Shown: positions 8,751 to 18,047 of the stretch, in pieces | Layout: the number at the start of each line of letters is the position of its first letter | How positions within the stretch are numbered: the first letter of the stretch is position 1 | Source: Kordia sp964351775 | Lineage (GTDB): Bacteria; Bacteroidota; Bacteroidia; Flavobacteriales; Flavobacteriaceae | Length of the DNA stretch: 49,539 bases | Assembly (NCBI GenBank): GCA_964351775.1 | Contig: CAYGPQ010000023.1 | Location: forward strand, 1 to 49,539 | Direction of reading: 5' to 3' | Made by a program: the position numbers and the translations under genes | Notes under the pieces: model-generated | Database searches by the model: none | What the model was told of the DNA's origin: nothing | The model's input: only the letters and a program-made list of their open reading frames with translations

Positions 8751-8786
8751 GCAAACCTCAGCAAAACGCTGGGGTTTGTTGCTTTT
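8751..8786 (+). terminator. Hairpin after the GH18-like gene
   Basis: CAAACCTCAGC and GCTGGGGTTTG pair (one G-T) around AAAAC, followed by TTGCTTTT. It may end or attenuate transcription between the GH18-like gene and the DUF2589 gene. Confidence 0.6.
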
Positions 8787-8953
8787 AGTGGTTTCACTAA
8801 AAATTAAATAGTGTTTTCCCCGTGCCTTTCTAGTTTTCTTCCTTGCATTCTTCTTTAGCAATAATGGCAATTTTGTCCTGTACAATTTCGAAACTGCACA
8901 GGCGATAACCGAAAAGCCTTTATCAATAGAGTAGGTGAAACAAAAACAATATT

Positions 8954-9790
8954 ATGAGTTTATCAAAATATAACCCAGGACAAGAACTGGCGAGTATCGA
9001 TTTTGAATCCATGATTGGAGGTCCATTAATCTCAGTAGTGAATGCGCAAGCTCAAGCTTCTATGAGTTCGGTTGATTTTATCCAAAAAGTAGGATTCACG
9101 GAAGACAAAGAACCAATTTATGTATCTTTTAAATATCCAAAACAAGTAGCGCCATATCAAGAAGGAAACACAGATCAAGTAGTATCTATCACGATTTCTA
9201 ATGGAGGAACAGGTTACACATCTGCACCAACGGTAGCACTCACTGGTGACGGAACTGGAGCAACTGCAACAGCATTTATAGATGGTTCTGGTGTGGTTAC
9301 TAGTATAGACATTACGAATCCAGGAAGTGGATACACATCAGCTCCAACGGTAGCTTTTACAGGTGATGGTAGTGGAGCAGTAGCGGCGAGTGCTTTAGGA
9401 ACACAAGTTGCCAGAGCAGCTCAATTTCAAGAAATGAAAATTGAAGTGCCAATCTTAACAATGTTACCAATTCCTTTTATTCGTATTGATGAAACTACGG
9501 TAGATTTCAACGCGAAAATCAACTCGGTAGAAGCTAGAAATGTGGAAACTGAATTCGGAATTAAAGGTGATTTAACCGTAAAACAACGTTGGCCAGGCGG
9601 ATCAGCAAAGCTAAATGTATCTGCATCTTACAAGCGTAAATCGCAACAAGGATTCAACATAGAAAAAACATATTCTATGGCAGTACATGTAAAAGCGGTA
9701 CAAGATGAAATGCCAGCAGGTATGGAAAAACTGTTAGGAATTTTAGAAAATGCAATTGTTTCAACTCCAACTGCAATACCTGCAGCATAA
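8954..9790 (+). CDS. DUF2589 family protein with inserted repeat domain
   Basis: Residues 12-65 (ISVVNAQAQASMSSVDFIQKVGF) and 155-265 (MKIEVPILTMLPIPFIRIDE and following) resemble DUF2589 proteins, whose function is not established to my knowledge. Between them, about 73-152, sit two 39-residue repeats each containing GYTSAPTV (87-94 and 126-133) and a TGDG turn. That repeat type is common in phage and cell-surface structural proteins. No signal peptide. It lies 18 bases upstream of the next DUF2589-like gene, so the two should be translated from one transcript. Confidence 0.7.
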   Translation: MSLSKYNPGQELASIDFESMIGGPLISVVNAQAQASMSSVDFIQKVGFTEDKEPIYVSFKYPKQVAPYQEGNTDQVVSITISNGGTGYTSAPTVALTGDGTGATATAFIDGSGVVTSIDITNPGSGYTSAPTVAFTGDGSGAVAASALGTQVARAAQFQEMKIEVPILTMLPIPFIRIDETTVDFNAKINSVEARNVETEFGIKGDLTVKQRWPGGSAKLNVSASYKRKSQQGFNIEKTYSMAVHVKAVQDEMPAGMEKLLGILENAIVSTPTAIPAA

Positions 9791-9808
9791 TCTCAATAGG
9801 AAAAAACA

Positions 9809-10573
9809 ATGGCAAATTTACAAGATTATTTAGGGACATTGGTCGCTAGTGTAAATCAAGCAAGAGTATTGGCGGATATTGAATCCGCCAACATTGCTGA
9901 ACAATATGCACAGCATCATTTATTAAAGCATTTTTCTATTCCAAGAATGAAAATGCAAAATGTAGAATTTACAATTCCTATCGCGATAGAAAATGTAGAA
10001 ACTTCTGAACCAACAGATTATCAGCCAATTGATAATAGAACGTTTGTGTCACGAGCGTATGACGAATTAATCAATGTGTATCAAGTAAGCAGTTTTGACC
10101 GAACTTCATCATTACAAATCCGAAAAATATTATACGCTGAAGCTGACGAATTAGAAAAGCGTTTAAAATCAGGCGAGAGTATTGACATTGCTTTACAAGC
10201 ATTTTCAGATAAAATAGCAACAGAAGCTTTGAACATTAAAGCGCCAAGCCAAACAACATCCACAAACTTGGCCACTGGAGCAACTTCTATCGAGTCAAAA
10301 GATAGTACAACAGAAAAAGCTGAAAGTACGATACAATTGACAAAAGATTTGATAAGTCAAAAGATATTAACACGATTGCAGCCAGAAATTAAAGCAAAAG
10401 AAATGCAGCGAAACATTGAAAACGCCAATGTAATTGTTGAAGCAAGCAGGCTTAGAGAAGAAAAAACAGAAAATATGGTGTTCATCAAAATGACCGTGCT
10501 TGAAGAAAGTATGGAATGGCACACCATTGAAAACGAAGATGGAACAAGCAGATCAAGGCTTTCGCCAGAATAG
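9809..10573 (+). CDS. DUF2589-like companion protein
   Basis: The 254-residue cytoplasmic protein begins MANLQDYLGTLVASVNQARV and has RMKMQNVEFTIPIAI, resembling the beta-strand entry of DUF2589 proteins. Residues 85-150 and 165-235 are largely helical and charged. Function unknown. It is sandwiched between the DUF2589 protein and the helical 181-residue protein with short gaps, so the three probably form a complex or pathway (inference). Confidence 0.6.
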   Translation: MANLQDYLGTLVASVNQARVLADIESANIAEQYAQHHLLKHFSIPRMKMQNVEFTIPIAIENVETSEPTDYQPIDNRTFVSRAYDELINVYQVSSFDRTSSLQIRKILYAEADELEKRLKSGESIDIALQAFSDKIATEALNIKAPSQTTSTNLATGATSIESKDSTTEKAESTIQLTKDLISQKILTRLQPEIKAKEMQRNIENANVIVEASRLREEKTENMVFIKMTVLEESMEWHTIENEDGTSRSRLSPE

Positions 10574-10603
10574 CATTCAGAGAAAAAATGTAAAACAATA
10601 CCC

Positions 10604-11149
10604 ATGAACAAGTCTTTAGTAGATATCGTAGAAAAATGTAAAAACCTATTGTTTCAAGTTCCAAAATTAGCAGATAAATTAGGAGAAAAAGATGTGCATT
10701 TCATATCGGAACTGACCAAATGGTTGCAAGAATCAGAAGAATTCTTAAAAACATACAATTACGCACAATGTTCAGAGATAGCAGGATTTAGGAGTCAGCT
10801 CATGACTCCTTTGTTGTCCTCTGAGAAAAATTCGTCCAAACGAAAAGAACAATTATATGTTGCTTCTACCATATTATATCCAGCGCAAAGCGTGTTGCAT
10901 TCGGTTTTAGAACCAATTGAATTTAAAGTGAATCAAGCACGAGAAATCATTACACAATTGATGCAATTGGCAAAACAAGCGGGCATGATTCGTTATGAAG
11001 CCAACATTGATTTCAATACGTATATCATGGGAATCTTTGAAATGTTTAAAAGTCATGAGCAACTCAAAGCGAGTATGACCAAAGTATTAACGATGGTTAA
11101 TCGTTCGGATGTATTGCGAGTGATGGCAGAGGAAATTGATTTTTCTTAA
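10604..11149 (+). CDS. Helical cytoplasmic protein of the DUF2589 cluster
   Basis: No family recognised. The 181-residue protein appears all-helical, with no signal peptide or membrane segment. It starts 30 bases after the preceding DUF2589-like gene on the same strand and ends the cluster; the next gene is convergent. Confidence 0.6.
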   Translation: MNKSLVDIVEKCKNLLFQVPKLADKLGEKDVHFISELTKWLQESEEFLKTYNYAQCSEIAGFRSQLMTPLLSSEKNSSKRKEQLYVASTILYPAQSVLHSVLEPIEFKVNQAREIITQLMQLAKQAGMIRYEANIDFNTYIMGIFEMFKSHEQLKASMTKVLTMVNRSDVLRVMAEEIDFS

Positions 11150-11181
11150 AATCTTACTATGGAAGCCCAAGCGACACAATT

Positions 11182-12228
11182 TTATTTTACGTGTCTATAA
11201 TATGTAAATAAACTATCCATGATCACGCTCATAACTCTAAGGCCATTTTCATCGTAAATTGTTTTAGATGAATACTGCTGTCTTACTTTATTGTGATCTA
11301 TCAAATTAAAAAGCGTAACTGAAGAATCAATTTTTTTATCAGAATAGTAATATTTCGTTAGATTTTTTTGTTTCCAATAGGTGGAATCACTTAGTATTCT
11401 CAATCCAAATTTTACTTCTTTTGTGGCTAATAAACTTAAAGAATCATAGGTATATGTAGTAATAAATTTTTCACCTTTTCCTTGATCATTGTTTTGATAT
11501 TGTGAACTTTTGGCAATCACTCCGTTTTTAGTAAACTTGAAAGTGCCGGCGGGTTTCGTAAAATCTTCATCGGCTATATCAGTAGTAGGTTTGGTGTAAT
11601 ATTGATACAAAATCAAACTATCAGCATCAAATTCGTTGCGAAAATTAAACGTTGCAATAAAATCGGTAGAAAATATTTTTCTTACTGCGAGATTAAGTGA
11701 ATCGTATATGTATTCTTCTTCATGACCGAAAAGAGGAGCTTTTCTCCAAACATTTTTAGTGTTTCCTTTTTGGTCGTATTCATAAATACCAATAGTGTCT
11801 GATTTTTTTTGATACCAAGAATCATTTCCTGAAATCAGAAATGTTTTTTTGATATTGTTCTTTAAAATAGATTCTTGGTCAATGTCGGAAAAATCTAACT
11901 CAGTAATTGTTAAAGATTTTTTTTTAGATTTTGTAGTCAATAAAACAACACCGTTCACATCTAGGCTTCCATATATTCCTGTCTCTCCTTTTTTAATATA
12001 TTTTATGCTATAAATTTCATCTTTCTCTAATAAAAACCAACCTTCGCTCATTGATTTGTAGTGAGCACCAACTCCATTAATAACTATGTGAGGATTCTTA
12101 GTTAACGAATATTCAATTTTTAAAGAGTCAATATAACTTGCTAAATAAGTTTTTTTTGATTTTTTACTCGAACAAGAAATACAAATCAAAGTCAAAAATA
12201 AAATTATATATTTTAATGTTTTTCTCAT
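11182..12228 (-). CDS. Lipoprotein with TonB-plug-like motif and repetitive beta strands
   Basis: The 348-residue protein has a lipoprotein signal ending in CISC (Cys19). Residues about 50-105 resemble the end of a TonB-receptor plug domain: EIYSIKYIKKGETGIYGSLDVNGVVLLTTK compared in pattern with the usual YG..G.NGVV.ITTK. The remainder has recurring YTYDSL-type and YEYD-type strands, resembling YD/RHS-like beta repeats in general form. Function unknown. It is convergent with the DUF2589 cluster and has no obvious partner. Confidence 0.55.
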   Translation of the reverse strand: MRKTLKYIILFLTLICISCSSKKSKKTYLASYIDSLKIEYSLTKNPHIVINGVGAHYKSMSEGWFLLEKDEIYSIKYIKKGETGIYGSLDVNGVVLLTTKSKKKSLTITELDFSDIDQESILKNNIKKTFLISGNDSWYQKKSDTIGIYEYDQKGNTKNVWRKAPLFGHEEEYIYDSLNLAVRKIFSTDFIATFNFRNEFDADSLILYQYYTKPTTDIADEDFTKPAGTFKFTKNGVIAKSSQYQNNDQGKGEKFITTYTYDSLSLLATKEVKFGLRILSDSTYWKQKNLTKYYYSDKKIDSSVTLFNLIDHNKVRQQYSSKTIYDENGLRVMSVIMDSLFTYYRHVK

Positions 12229-12296
12229 TTTTCAAAAAAGGGTTCATGTGAATAATTTCCACGAAAAGATTTAAACTATTTCATTCAATCAATCTT

Positions 12297-12340
12297 GAAA
12301 ATCCTGCTGAGATATGAAATTGGCTTTTCAGCCTTCAATT
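12297..12340 (-). repeat. Possible relic of the palindromic repeat family
   Basis: On the minus strand, TTGAAGGCTGAAAAGCCAATTTCA lies just 3' of the ParE-like gene (GGCT-gaaa-AGCC stem at 12322-12333). It resembles the start of the 85-bp unit (TTGAAAAGCCTGAAAGGC), and the following CTCAGCAGGATTT resembles the end of the third copy read backwards. The match is weak. Confidence 0.3.
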
Positions 12341-12354
12341 AAAATATTACTTTT

Positions 12355-12648
12355 CTATTCTGTAGGTTTTTGTTTTGTCCCTCTGAAATTAATGATTTCG
12401 ATCAATTGTTTCTTAGGTTTAATTCTATAAATTATGTAATTATTCTTATCTACCAAACCCTTATAAACATTCTTTAATTTTCCAGTTTGAGGACACATTT
12501 GGGGATATTTACGTATTCGATTTAAAAGATCATTCAAATTCTGTTCTAAATTTAGAATTTCCATTACTGTCCATTCCTTTTCTAAATAATCCAATACCTT
12601 ATTTAATCCATTTTCAGCTTGTGGCGTCCAAACAATTTTTAATGCCAT
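12355..12648 (-). CDS. RelE/ParE family toxin
   Basis: The 97-residue protein has the ParE fold pattern: VWTPQAENGLNKVLDYLEKEW, a helix with FLNRIRKYPQMCP-like sequence, and terminal strands VDKNNYIIYRIKPKKQLIEIINFRGTKQ. ParE-type toxins inhibit gyrase, and RelE-type ones cut mRNA; the sequence favours the ParE side. Its ATG overlaps the antitoxin stop by 10 bases, showing coupled translation. Confidence 0.85.
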   Translation of the reverse strand: MALKIVWTPQAENGLNKVLDYLEKEWTVMEILNLEQNLNDLLNRIRKYPQMCPQTGKLKNVYKGLVDKNNYIIYRIKPKKQLIEIINFRGTKQKPTE

Positions 12649-12866
12649 TTATCAAAACGTTTCATTATAGTTTCATTGGCTATGTGCTTGCCTTCGTCAG
12701 CTTGTGCTAAACCTGTTTTGATTTCTTCTTTTTCATTTTCAGACATTTCACTCCACCAATCAACTTGTTCTTCTTCAAAAACAGATTTAAGTTTCTTTAA
12801 AAGGCTCTCTTTTTGCGTTTGTAGTATAAGGTGCATTAATTCTAGCTTTGTGGCTTCTATATTCAT
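12639..12866 (-). CDS. Antitoxin of the ParE-type pair
   Basis: The 75-residue acidic, helical protein MNIEATKLELMHLILQTQ has a central WWSEMSENEKEEIKTGLAQADEGK typical of the short antitoxins found before ParE toxins in Bacteroidota. It precedes the toxin and overlaps it. A -7 element TATCTTTG is on the minus strand at 12886-12893, a likely autoregulated promoter. Confidence 0.8.
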   Translation of the reverse strand: MNIEATKLELMHLILQTQKESLLKKLKSVFEEEQVDWWSEMSENEKEEIKTGLAQADEGKHIANETIMKRFDKWH

Positions 12867-13045
12867 AATCCTAACGTATATTAAACAAAGATAGTTTTTT
12901 ATCTATAAACTTAATTGCTAACAAAAATGTTAATAATAGTTTCTTTTATTGATCTAAATTTCAAGGTTTTTCGATGTAATGTAGCATTAAGGCTAACATA
13001 AATGGATACCAAATTAAGTATATTTCTATAAAAATCAAAAATACA

Positions 13046-13543
13046 TCAATGCCGATTCGCCAATTCAATAATCTCTAAATCTTTAATTTTATCTTTATCG
13101 ATGACAAAACGCAACATGGTTCTGACTTTATGAAAACCGTATTTGCCACATGCGCCTGGATTCATGTGTAGTAAATCGAGTTTTTTATCAAACATCACTT
13201 TCAAAATATGTGAATGTCCACAAATAAATAATTTAGGTGGATTTTGACGAATTTCTTCGCGAATACGCACATTATATTTATTCGGATATCCGCCAATATG
13301 CGTGATCCAAACATCTACACCTTCGCACATAAACCGATTATTTTCAGGAAATTCCATGCGTGCTTGGTCATTATCAATATTTCCATACACACAGCGCAAT
13401 GGTTTTAATTTTCGTATCGTATCTGTCACAGACAAATCGCCAATATCGCCTGCATGCCATACTTCATCGGCATTTTTGACATGCTTTAAAATCTGATCGT
13501 CTATATAACTATGCGTATCGGATAACAATAAAATTTTCTTCAT
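13046..13543 (-). CDS. Metallophosphoesterase (YfcE/MJ0936 family)
   Basis: The 165-residue protein shows the full set of metallophosphoesterase motifs: SDTHS at 8-12, GDIGD at 33-37, YGNIDN, ITHIGG and GHSH, which bind two metals. YfcE-type enzymes hydrolyse phosphodiesters; the natural substrate here is unknown. It is divergent from truA with about 100 bases between. Confidence 0.9.
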   Translation of the reverse strand: MKKILLLSDTHSYIDDQILKHVKNADEVWHAGDIGDLSVTDTIRKLKPLRCVYGNIDNDQARMEFPENNRFMCEGVDVWITHIGGYPNKYNVRIREEIRQNPPKLFICGHSHILKVMFDKKLDLLHMNPGACGKYGFHKVRTMLRFVIDKDKIKDLEIIELANRH

Positions 13544-13645
13544 GAAATTTCCCCTTAAAACTTTGCTAAATAATTATGAATTCAAGTAAAATACTGAATT
13601 AAAACTTATCTTTGTGAGTCTGAAACAAAAGTAGCAAATATTACC

Positions 13646-14398
13646 TTGAGATACTTCATTGAACTTTCTTATAATGGCAAAAAATATCATGGTTGGCAAA
13701 ATCAACCAAACGCTATTTCAGTACAACAAGTTCTTGAAAAAGCACTCTCAACTTTACTGCGATCAAAAACATCAATTTTAGGTGCGGGAAGAACAGATGC
13801 AGGCGTTCATGCTAAGCAAATGTATGCGCATTTTGATACCGATGTCGTATTTGATCGATCAGAATTAGTAGGAAAACTCAATTCGTTTTTACCAAAAGAT
13901 GTCGCTATTTCTGAGATTCATCCCGTGAAAACGGACGCACATGCACGATTTGACGCCACAGGAAGAACGTACGAATATTGGATAGTTACAGAGAAAAATC
14001 CGTTTCACAATCAATCCGCATATTTAGTCTATAAAAAGCTTGATGTTGATTTGATGAATGCTGCGGCAAAAGAATTATTCAAGTATGAAGATTTTAAATC
14101 TTTCTCCAAAACGCACACAGATGTGAAAACCTATATCTGTACCATTGAAAAAGCGGTTTGGGAACAACGAAATGAAGTATTAGTATTTACCATTCGTGCC
14201 GATCGTTTTCTCAGAAATATGGTGAGAGCCATTGTAGGAACTTTGCTAGAAGTAGGATTGGGTAAATTATCCATTAAAGAATTTAAACAAATCATTGAAT
14301 CGAGAGATCGAAACAACGCAGGAACTTCGGTGCCGGGAAAAGCATTATATTTAACCGCGGTAACGTACCCTGAGGAAACATTTATAACACATGGCTAA
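13646..14398 (+). CDS. truA: tRNA pseudouridine synthase A
   Basis: Modifies U38-40 in the tRNA anticodon arm. The 250-residue protein has YHGWQNQPNAISVQQVLE and the catalytic GRTDAGVHA (Asp near 51), and C-terminal RADRFLRNMVRAIVGT. The start is a TTG codon: MRYFIELSYNGKKYHGW begins exactly where homologues begin and no in-frame ATG or GTG precedes it. A -7 element TATCTTTG is at 13607-13614. Its last 8 bases overlap the ABC exporter start. Confidence 0.94.
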   Translation: MRYFIELSYNGKKYHGWQNQPNAISVQQVLEKALSTLLRSKTSILGAGRTDAGVHAKQMYAHFDTDVVFDRSELVGKLNSFLPKDVAISEIHPVKTDAHARFDATGRTYEYWIVTEKNPFHNQSAYLVYKKLDVDLMNAAAKELFKYEDFKSFSKTHTDVKTYICTIEKAVWEQRNEVLVFTIRADRFLRNMVRAIVGTLLEVGLGKLSIKEFKQIIESRDRNNAGTSVPGKALYLTAVTYPEETFITHG

Positions 14399-16157
14399 AG
14401 TAACTGGAAAAGTATTCGACGTAGGTCTTTTTAAAAGATTATTGGTCTATACCAATCCGTACAAACTTACCTTATATTTTGTAGCTATCGCAGCAATATT
14501 ATTGTCTGTATTTGCCGTTGCACGCCCAGTTTTATTAAAAATTACAGTAGATGATTACATCGTAAAGAAAGACGAACATGGATTGCTAATCTACATACTT
14601 TTCATGCTTGGCGTATTGGTGTTGGAAGTTATATTTCAGTTTCTATTTGTATTCTATGCCAACTGGCTTGGACAAAGTATCATCAAAGATATCCGACAAA
14701 AATTGTTTCATCACATGTTGCAATTCAAAATGGCGTATTATGACAAATCTTCGGTCGGACGTTTAGTAACGAGAGCTGTAAGTGATATTGAAACCATTGC
14801 CAGTATCTTTAGTCAAGGATTATTTGTCATCATTGCGGATTTATTGAAAATGCTCGTCGTTATGGGCGTCATGTTGTGGATGAGTTGGAAATTATCTTTA
14901 ATTGTATTTGCCATACTTCCATTAATTATTTACGCAACACGTGTATTCCAAAAAGCAATGAAAGCTGCTTTTGAAGATGTCCGCACACAAATCTCCAACT
15001 TAAATTCCTTTGTGCAAGAACGCGTGACAGGAATGAAAATCGTACAATTATTTTCAAGAGAAGAAACAGAATATAAAAACTTTAAAGGAATCAACGAAAA
15101 GCACAAGCAAGGTTGGTTAAAAACGGTTTGGTATAACTCTATCTTTTTCCCAATTCCAGAACTAGCAAATGCTATTGCCGTAGGTTTGGTGGTTTGGTAT
15201 GGCGGTTTAATGGCTGCGACAAATGGCGAAATAACTGTGGGAGAAATTACCGCTTTCATCATGATGATTGGAATGCTTTTTAGACCGTTGCGTCAAATTG
15301 CAGACAAATTCAATACTTTACAGATGGGAATGGTTGCTGCCGGACGTGTATTTGCAATTTTAGATACCGAAAGCACTATTGATGATGCAGGAAAATTAAC
15401 GTCCATTGATATTAAAGGAGATATAGCATTTAAAGAGGTGCATTTCTCATACATTGAAGATGAAGAAGTATTACACGGGATTTCTTTTGATGTAAAACAA
15501 GGAGAAACTGTGGCAATTGTTGGCGCAACAGGCGCAGGGAAATCTACGATTATTAATTTATTAAATCGTTTCTACGAAATAGATTCAGGAACTATTTATA
15601 TAGATGATATTGATATTAAAGATATAAAACTAGCGGCATTACGTGCTAAAATTGCAGTGGTTTTACAAGATGTATTTTTGTTTGCAGATACAATTTTACA
15701 CAATATCACACTACAAGATCCTTCGATTACACGAGAAACGGTAGAAAAAGCAGCGAAGCAAATTGGCGTGCATGAATTCATCATGAGTTTGCCCAATAAT
15801 TACGATTACAATGTAAAAGAACGCGGCGGCATGTTATCTTCTGGGCAGCGACAATTAATATCGTTTTTACGTGCGTATGTGACAAATCCTAGAATTTTAA
15901 TCTTAGATGAAGCTACTTCTTCGGTAGATTCGTATTCGGAACAACTCATTCAAAACGCTACGGATACTATTACAAAAGGACGAACTTCCATTGTCATTGC
16001 TCACCGATTGGCAACCATCAAAAAGGCAGATACTATTATTGTCATGGATGCCGGAAATATTGTAGAGCAAGGTTCGCACTACGAATTACTTCAAATAGAA
16101 AACGGCTATTACAAAAACTTATACGAAGTGCAATTTATTCAGCAGGAAGCGTCATAG
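14391..16157 (+). CDS. ABC exporter, MsbA/MdlB-like (membrane and ATPase fused)
   Basis: The 588-residue half-transporter has six membrane segments in about 20-310 and an ATPase domain about 340-580. Visible motifs are Walker A GATGAGKST, the Q-loop LQDVFLF, the signature LSSGQRQ, Walker B ILILDEATSSVD and the switch AHR. It should act as a dimer exporting lipid or drug-like compounds; the substrate is unknown. The start ATG overlaps the truA stop, so the two are translationally coupled, an arrangement frequent in flavobacteria. Confidence 0.9.
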   Translation: MAKVTGKVFDVGLFKRLLVYTNPYKLTLYFVAIAAILLSVFAVARPVLLKITVDDYIVKKDEHGLLIYILFMLGVLVLEVIFQFLFVFYANWLGQSIIKDIRQKLFHHMLQFKMAYYDKSSVGRLVTRAVSDIETIASIFSQGLFVIIADLLKMLVVMGVMLWMSWKLSLIVFAILPLIIYATRVFQKAMKAAFEDVRTQISNLNSFVQERVTGMKIVQLFSREETEYKNFKGINEKHKQGWLKTVWYNSIFFPIPELANAIAVGLVVWYGGLMAATNGEITVGEITAFIMMIGMLFRPLRQIADKFNTLQMGMVAAGRVFAILDTESTIDDAGKLTSIDIKGDIAFKEVHFSYIEDEEVLHGISFDVKQGETVAIVGATGAGKSTIINLLNRFYEIDSGTIYIDDIDIKDIKLAALRAKIAVVLQDVFLFADTILHNITLQDPSITRETVEKAAKQIGVHEFIMSLPNNYDYNVKERGGMLSSGQRQLISFLRAYVTNPRILILDEATSSVDSYSEQLIQNATDTITKGRTSIVIAHRLATIKKADTIIVMDAGNIVEQGSHYELLQIENGYYKNLYEVQFIQQEAS

Positions 16158-16181
16158 TTTTTTATTACTCATAAGTAAGTT

Positions 16182-16961
16182 TTAACTAATAACTTTATAT
16201 AAAAAACCAACTAGGGTACCAAGTATTAGTACTAAGGTAAAAAGTCCTACTACTGTGAAAAAGATCGTTATTAGTTTTTTTAGCAACTGTTTCCCATTCA
16301 GTGTATACAATTTAATAAATACATAGAAAAAGTAAAACACAAAACTTATTAAAAATAAAAACCCTATTGTTGTTTGTGCCTCAATGGATAAAAAGAGTAG
16401 CGGAATAGAAGTCGTGTAAACGATAAGCTGATACTGAGAAACCGTATAAAGATTAATAACAATATGTTCTGTGAAATTATATTTTTTATAGTTCCAAAAG
16501 GTGATTTTGGTAATGAGCGCATTGATTGGTATTGAAGCGAAAGCAAATAAGTTAAAATATTCTAGGAATAAATTAAAACCATCGAAGCTATTCGCAGAAA
16601 ATAATCCTTCCTGGCCTAAGCTTTTAAATGAATTTTCATAGAAAGCAATGGTTTCTTCTAATAAGAATGATTTGTATAAGAAGTTGTACAGCCCTGTAAT
16701 TGCCAAACTTACCAAAAAGAAGTTGAAAGGATTCAGATACTTCTTTCGTGTTCCTTTAATAAAACTGTCAATCACAACTTCGGGCTTTGTAAACATGTGC
16801 CGAACCGTTTTGAGTAATGTATTGTCATAATTCAAAAAGCGTTCGAAAAAATCACTCCATAAACTTTTCAATGTCAAGCGATGATGAATCACTTTTGCAC
16901 CACAGTTTTGGCAAAATTTAGTAGTAGTTTCTAATGAATTTTCACAGTTTTTGCAGTTCAT
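16182..16961 (-). CDS. DUF3667 membrane protein with zinc ribbon
   Basis: The 259-residue protein begins with a zinc ribbon CKNCE..CQNCG at residues 3-20, then the DUF3667 core (LKSLWSDFFERFLNYDNTLLKTV, KKYLNPFNFFLVSLAI) and about four to five membrane segments to the C-terminus. Function unknown. It is convergent with the ABC exporter and on the same strand as cdaA, with an 87-base gap. Confidence 0.82.
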   Translation of the reverse strand: MNCKNCENSLETTTKFCQNCGAKVIHHRLTLKSLWSDFFERFLNYDNTLLKTVRHMFTKPEVVIDSFIKGTRKKYLNPFNFFLVSLAITGLYNFLYKSFLLEETIAFYENSFKSLGQEGLFSANSFDGFNLFLEYFNLFAFASIPINALITKITFWNYKKYNFTEHIVINLYTVSQYQLIVYTTSIPLLFLSIEAQTTIGFLFLISFVFYFFYVFIKLYTLNGKQLLKKLITIFFTVVGLFTLVLILGTLVGFLYKVIS

Positions 16962-17048
16962 CAGCGTTGGTTTAGCTTTCTAAAGTAAGGTGAATTTATC
17001 TGTTATATTAGTTGTGAAAAAATCAAAATGTTATCCAAATAAAGGTCA

Positions 17049-17831
17049 TTAACTTAAATCATTTTTAAGCATTTCTTGCAACATGGCTAGATCTTCATAC
17101 AATACAAATTCGCCATCACGGATATAAGAAATTTGTCCAGTTTCTTCAGAAACAACCAATACCAATGCATCTGTTTTCTCCGTAATTCCTACGGCAGCTC
17201 TATGGCGTAAGCCAAAACGTTGCGGAATTTTAGTTTCTTTGGAAACAGGCAAAATAACGCGTGTAGCTGTCACTCGATTGCCTTCAATAATAGTTGCGCC
17301 ATCATGTAAAGGACTATTTTTAAAAAAGATACTTTCCAAGGTGGGAACATTCACATCCATTCCCATGGTATCTCCAGAATCTTTTACAAAATCTAATGAA
17401 TTGCTACGCTCAATTACGATAATAGCACCCGTTTTTGTGGCAGCCATTTTTACACAAGCATTCAAAATAGCTTCTACATCTGTTTCTGTATTTGCATCTT
17501 GTTTCAAAAACTTAAAATGTTTCACAAAGCTTCGCTTTGCAGCAAAATTTGTAGAACCAATCATCAACAAAAACTTTCGAATTTCTTGCTGAAATACAAT
17601 AAACAAGGCAATAATTCCGACATTGATAAATCCGCCAAAAATATTACTCAACACCTTCATTTCTAGGGCTTCTGTGATTTTCCACATAATGAAAATAATC
17701 ACAATTCCAACAAAAATATTAATCGCGGCAGTACCTTTCACAAGTTTGTATACATAATACAAAAGCACTGCAACGAGAATGATTTCGATGAAGTCTAACA
17801 ATCCGAAATTTAAAAAGCCTATAAAATCCAA
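17049..17831 (-). CDS. cdaA: Diadenylate cyclase CdaA
   Basis: Makes cyclic di-AMP from two ATP at the membrane. The 260-residue protein has three N-terminal membrane segments (about 10-30, 38-55, 65-85) and a DisA_N catalytic domain with SPLHDGATII (DGA motif) and LRHRAAVGIT (RHR motif). CdaA is usually directly downstream of folP in flavobacteria; here both are on the same strand but a small peptide gene on the other strand separates them. Confidence 0.95.
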   Translation of the reverse strand: MDFIGFLNFGLLDFIEIILVAVLLYYVYKLVKGTAAINIFVGIVIIFIMWKITEALEMKVLSNIFGGFINVGIIALFIVFQQEIRKFLLMIGSTNFAAKRSFVKHFKFLKQDANTETDVEAILNACVKMAATKTGAIIVIERSNSLDFVKDSGDTMGMDVNVPTLESIFFKNSPLHDGATIIEGNRVTATRVILPVSKETKIPQRFGLRHRAAVGITEKTDALVLVVSEETGQISYIRDGEFVLYEDLAMLQEMLKNDLS

Positions 17832-18047
17832 AGTAGTTGCATATACGGTTGGAGTAAAAATAACAAATATTATATAAGGTTGTTGTAAAAGCTGTTTTTT
17901 TTCAACTAAAACGATGTTTTGTACAATATCCAGTAATCACAACTAATAAAAAGCGATTATTTATTTTTAATATTTCTAAGGCGAAACCGTAATAAGTAAA
18001 TTATTAAATTCTATATATTGATTGTATTAACCAAAAAATAATTAATC

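Noticed and set aside
8688..8885. 65-residue minus-strand ORF after the GH18-like gene
   Set aside because: It overlaps the GH18 end and the terminator hairpin; Lys/Arg-rich with no family and no partner.
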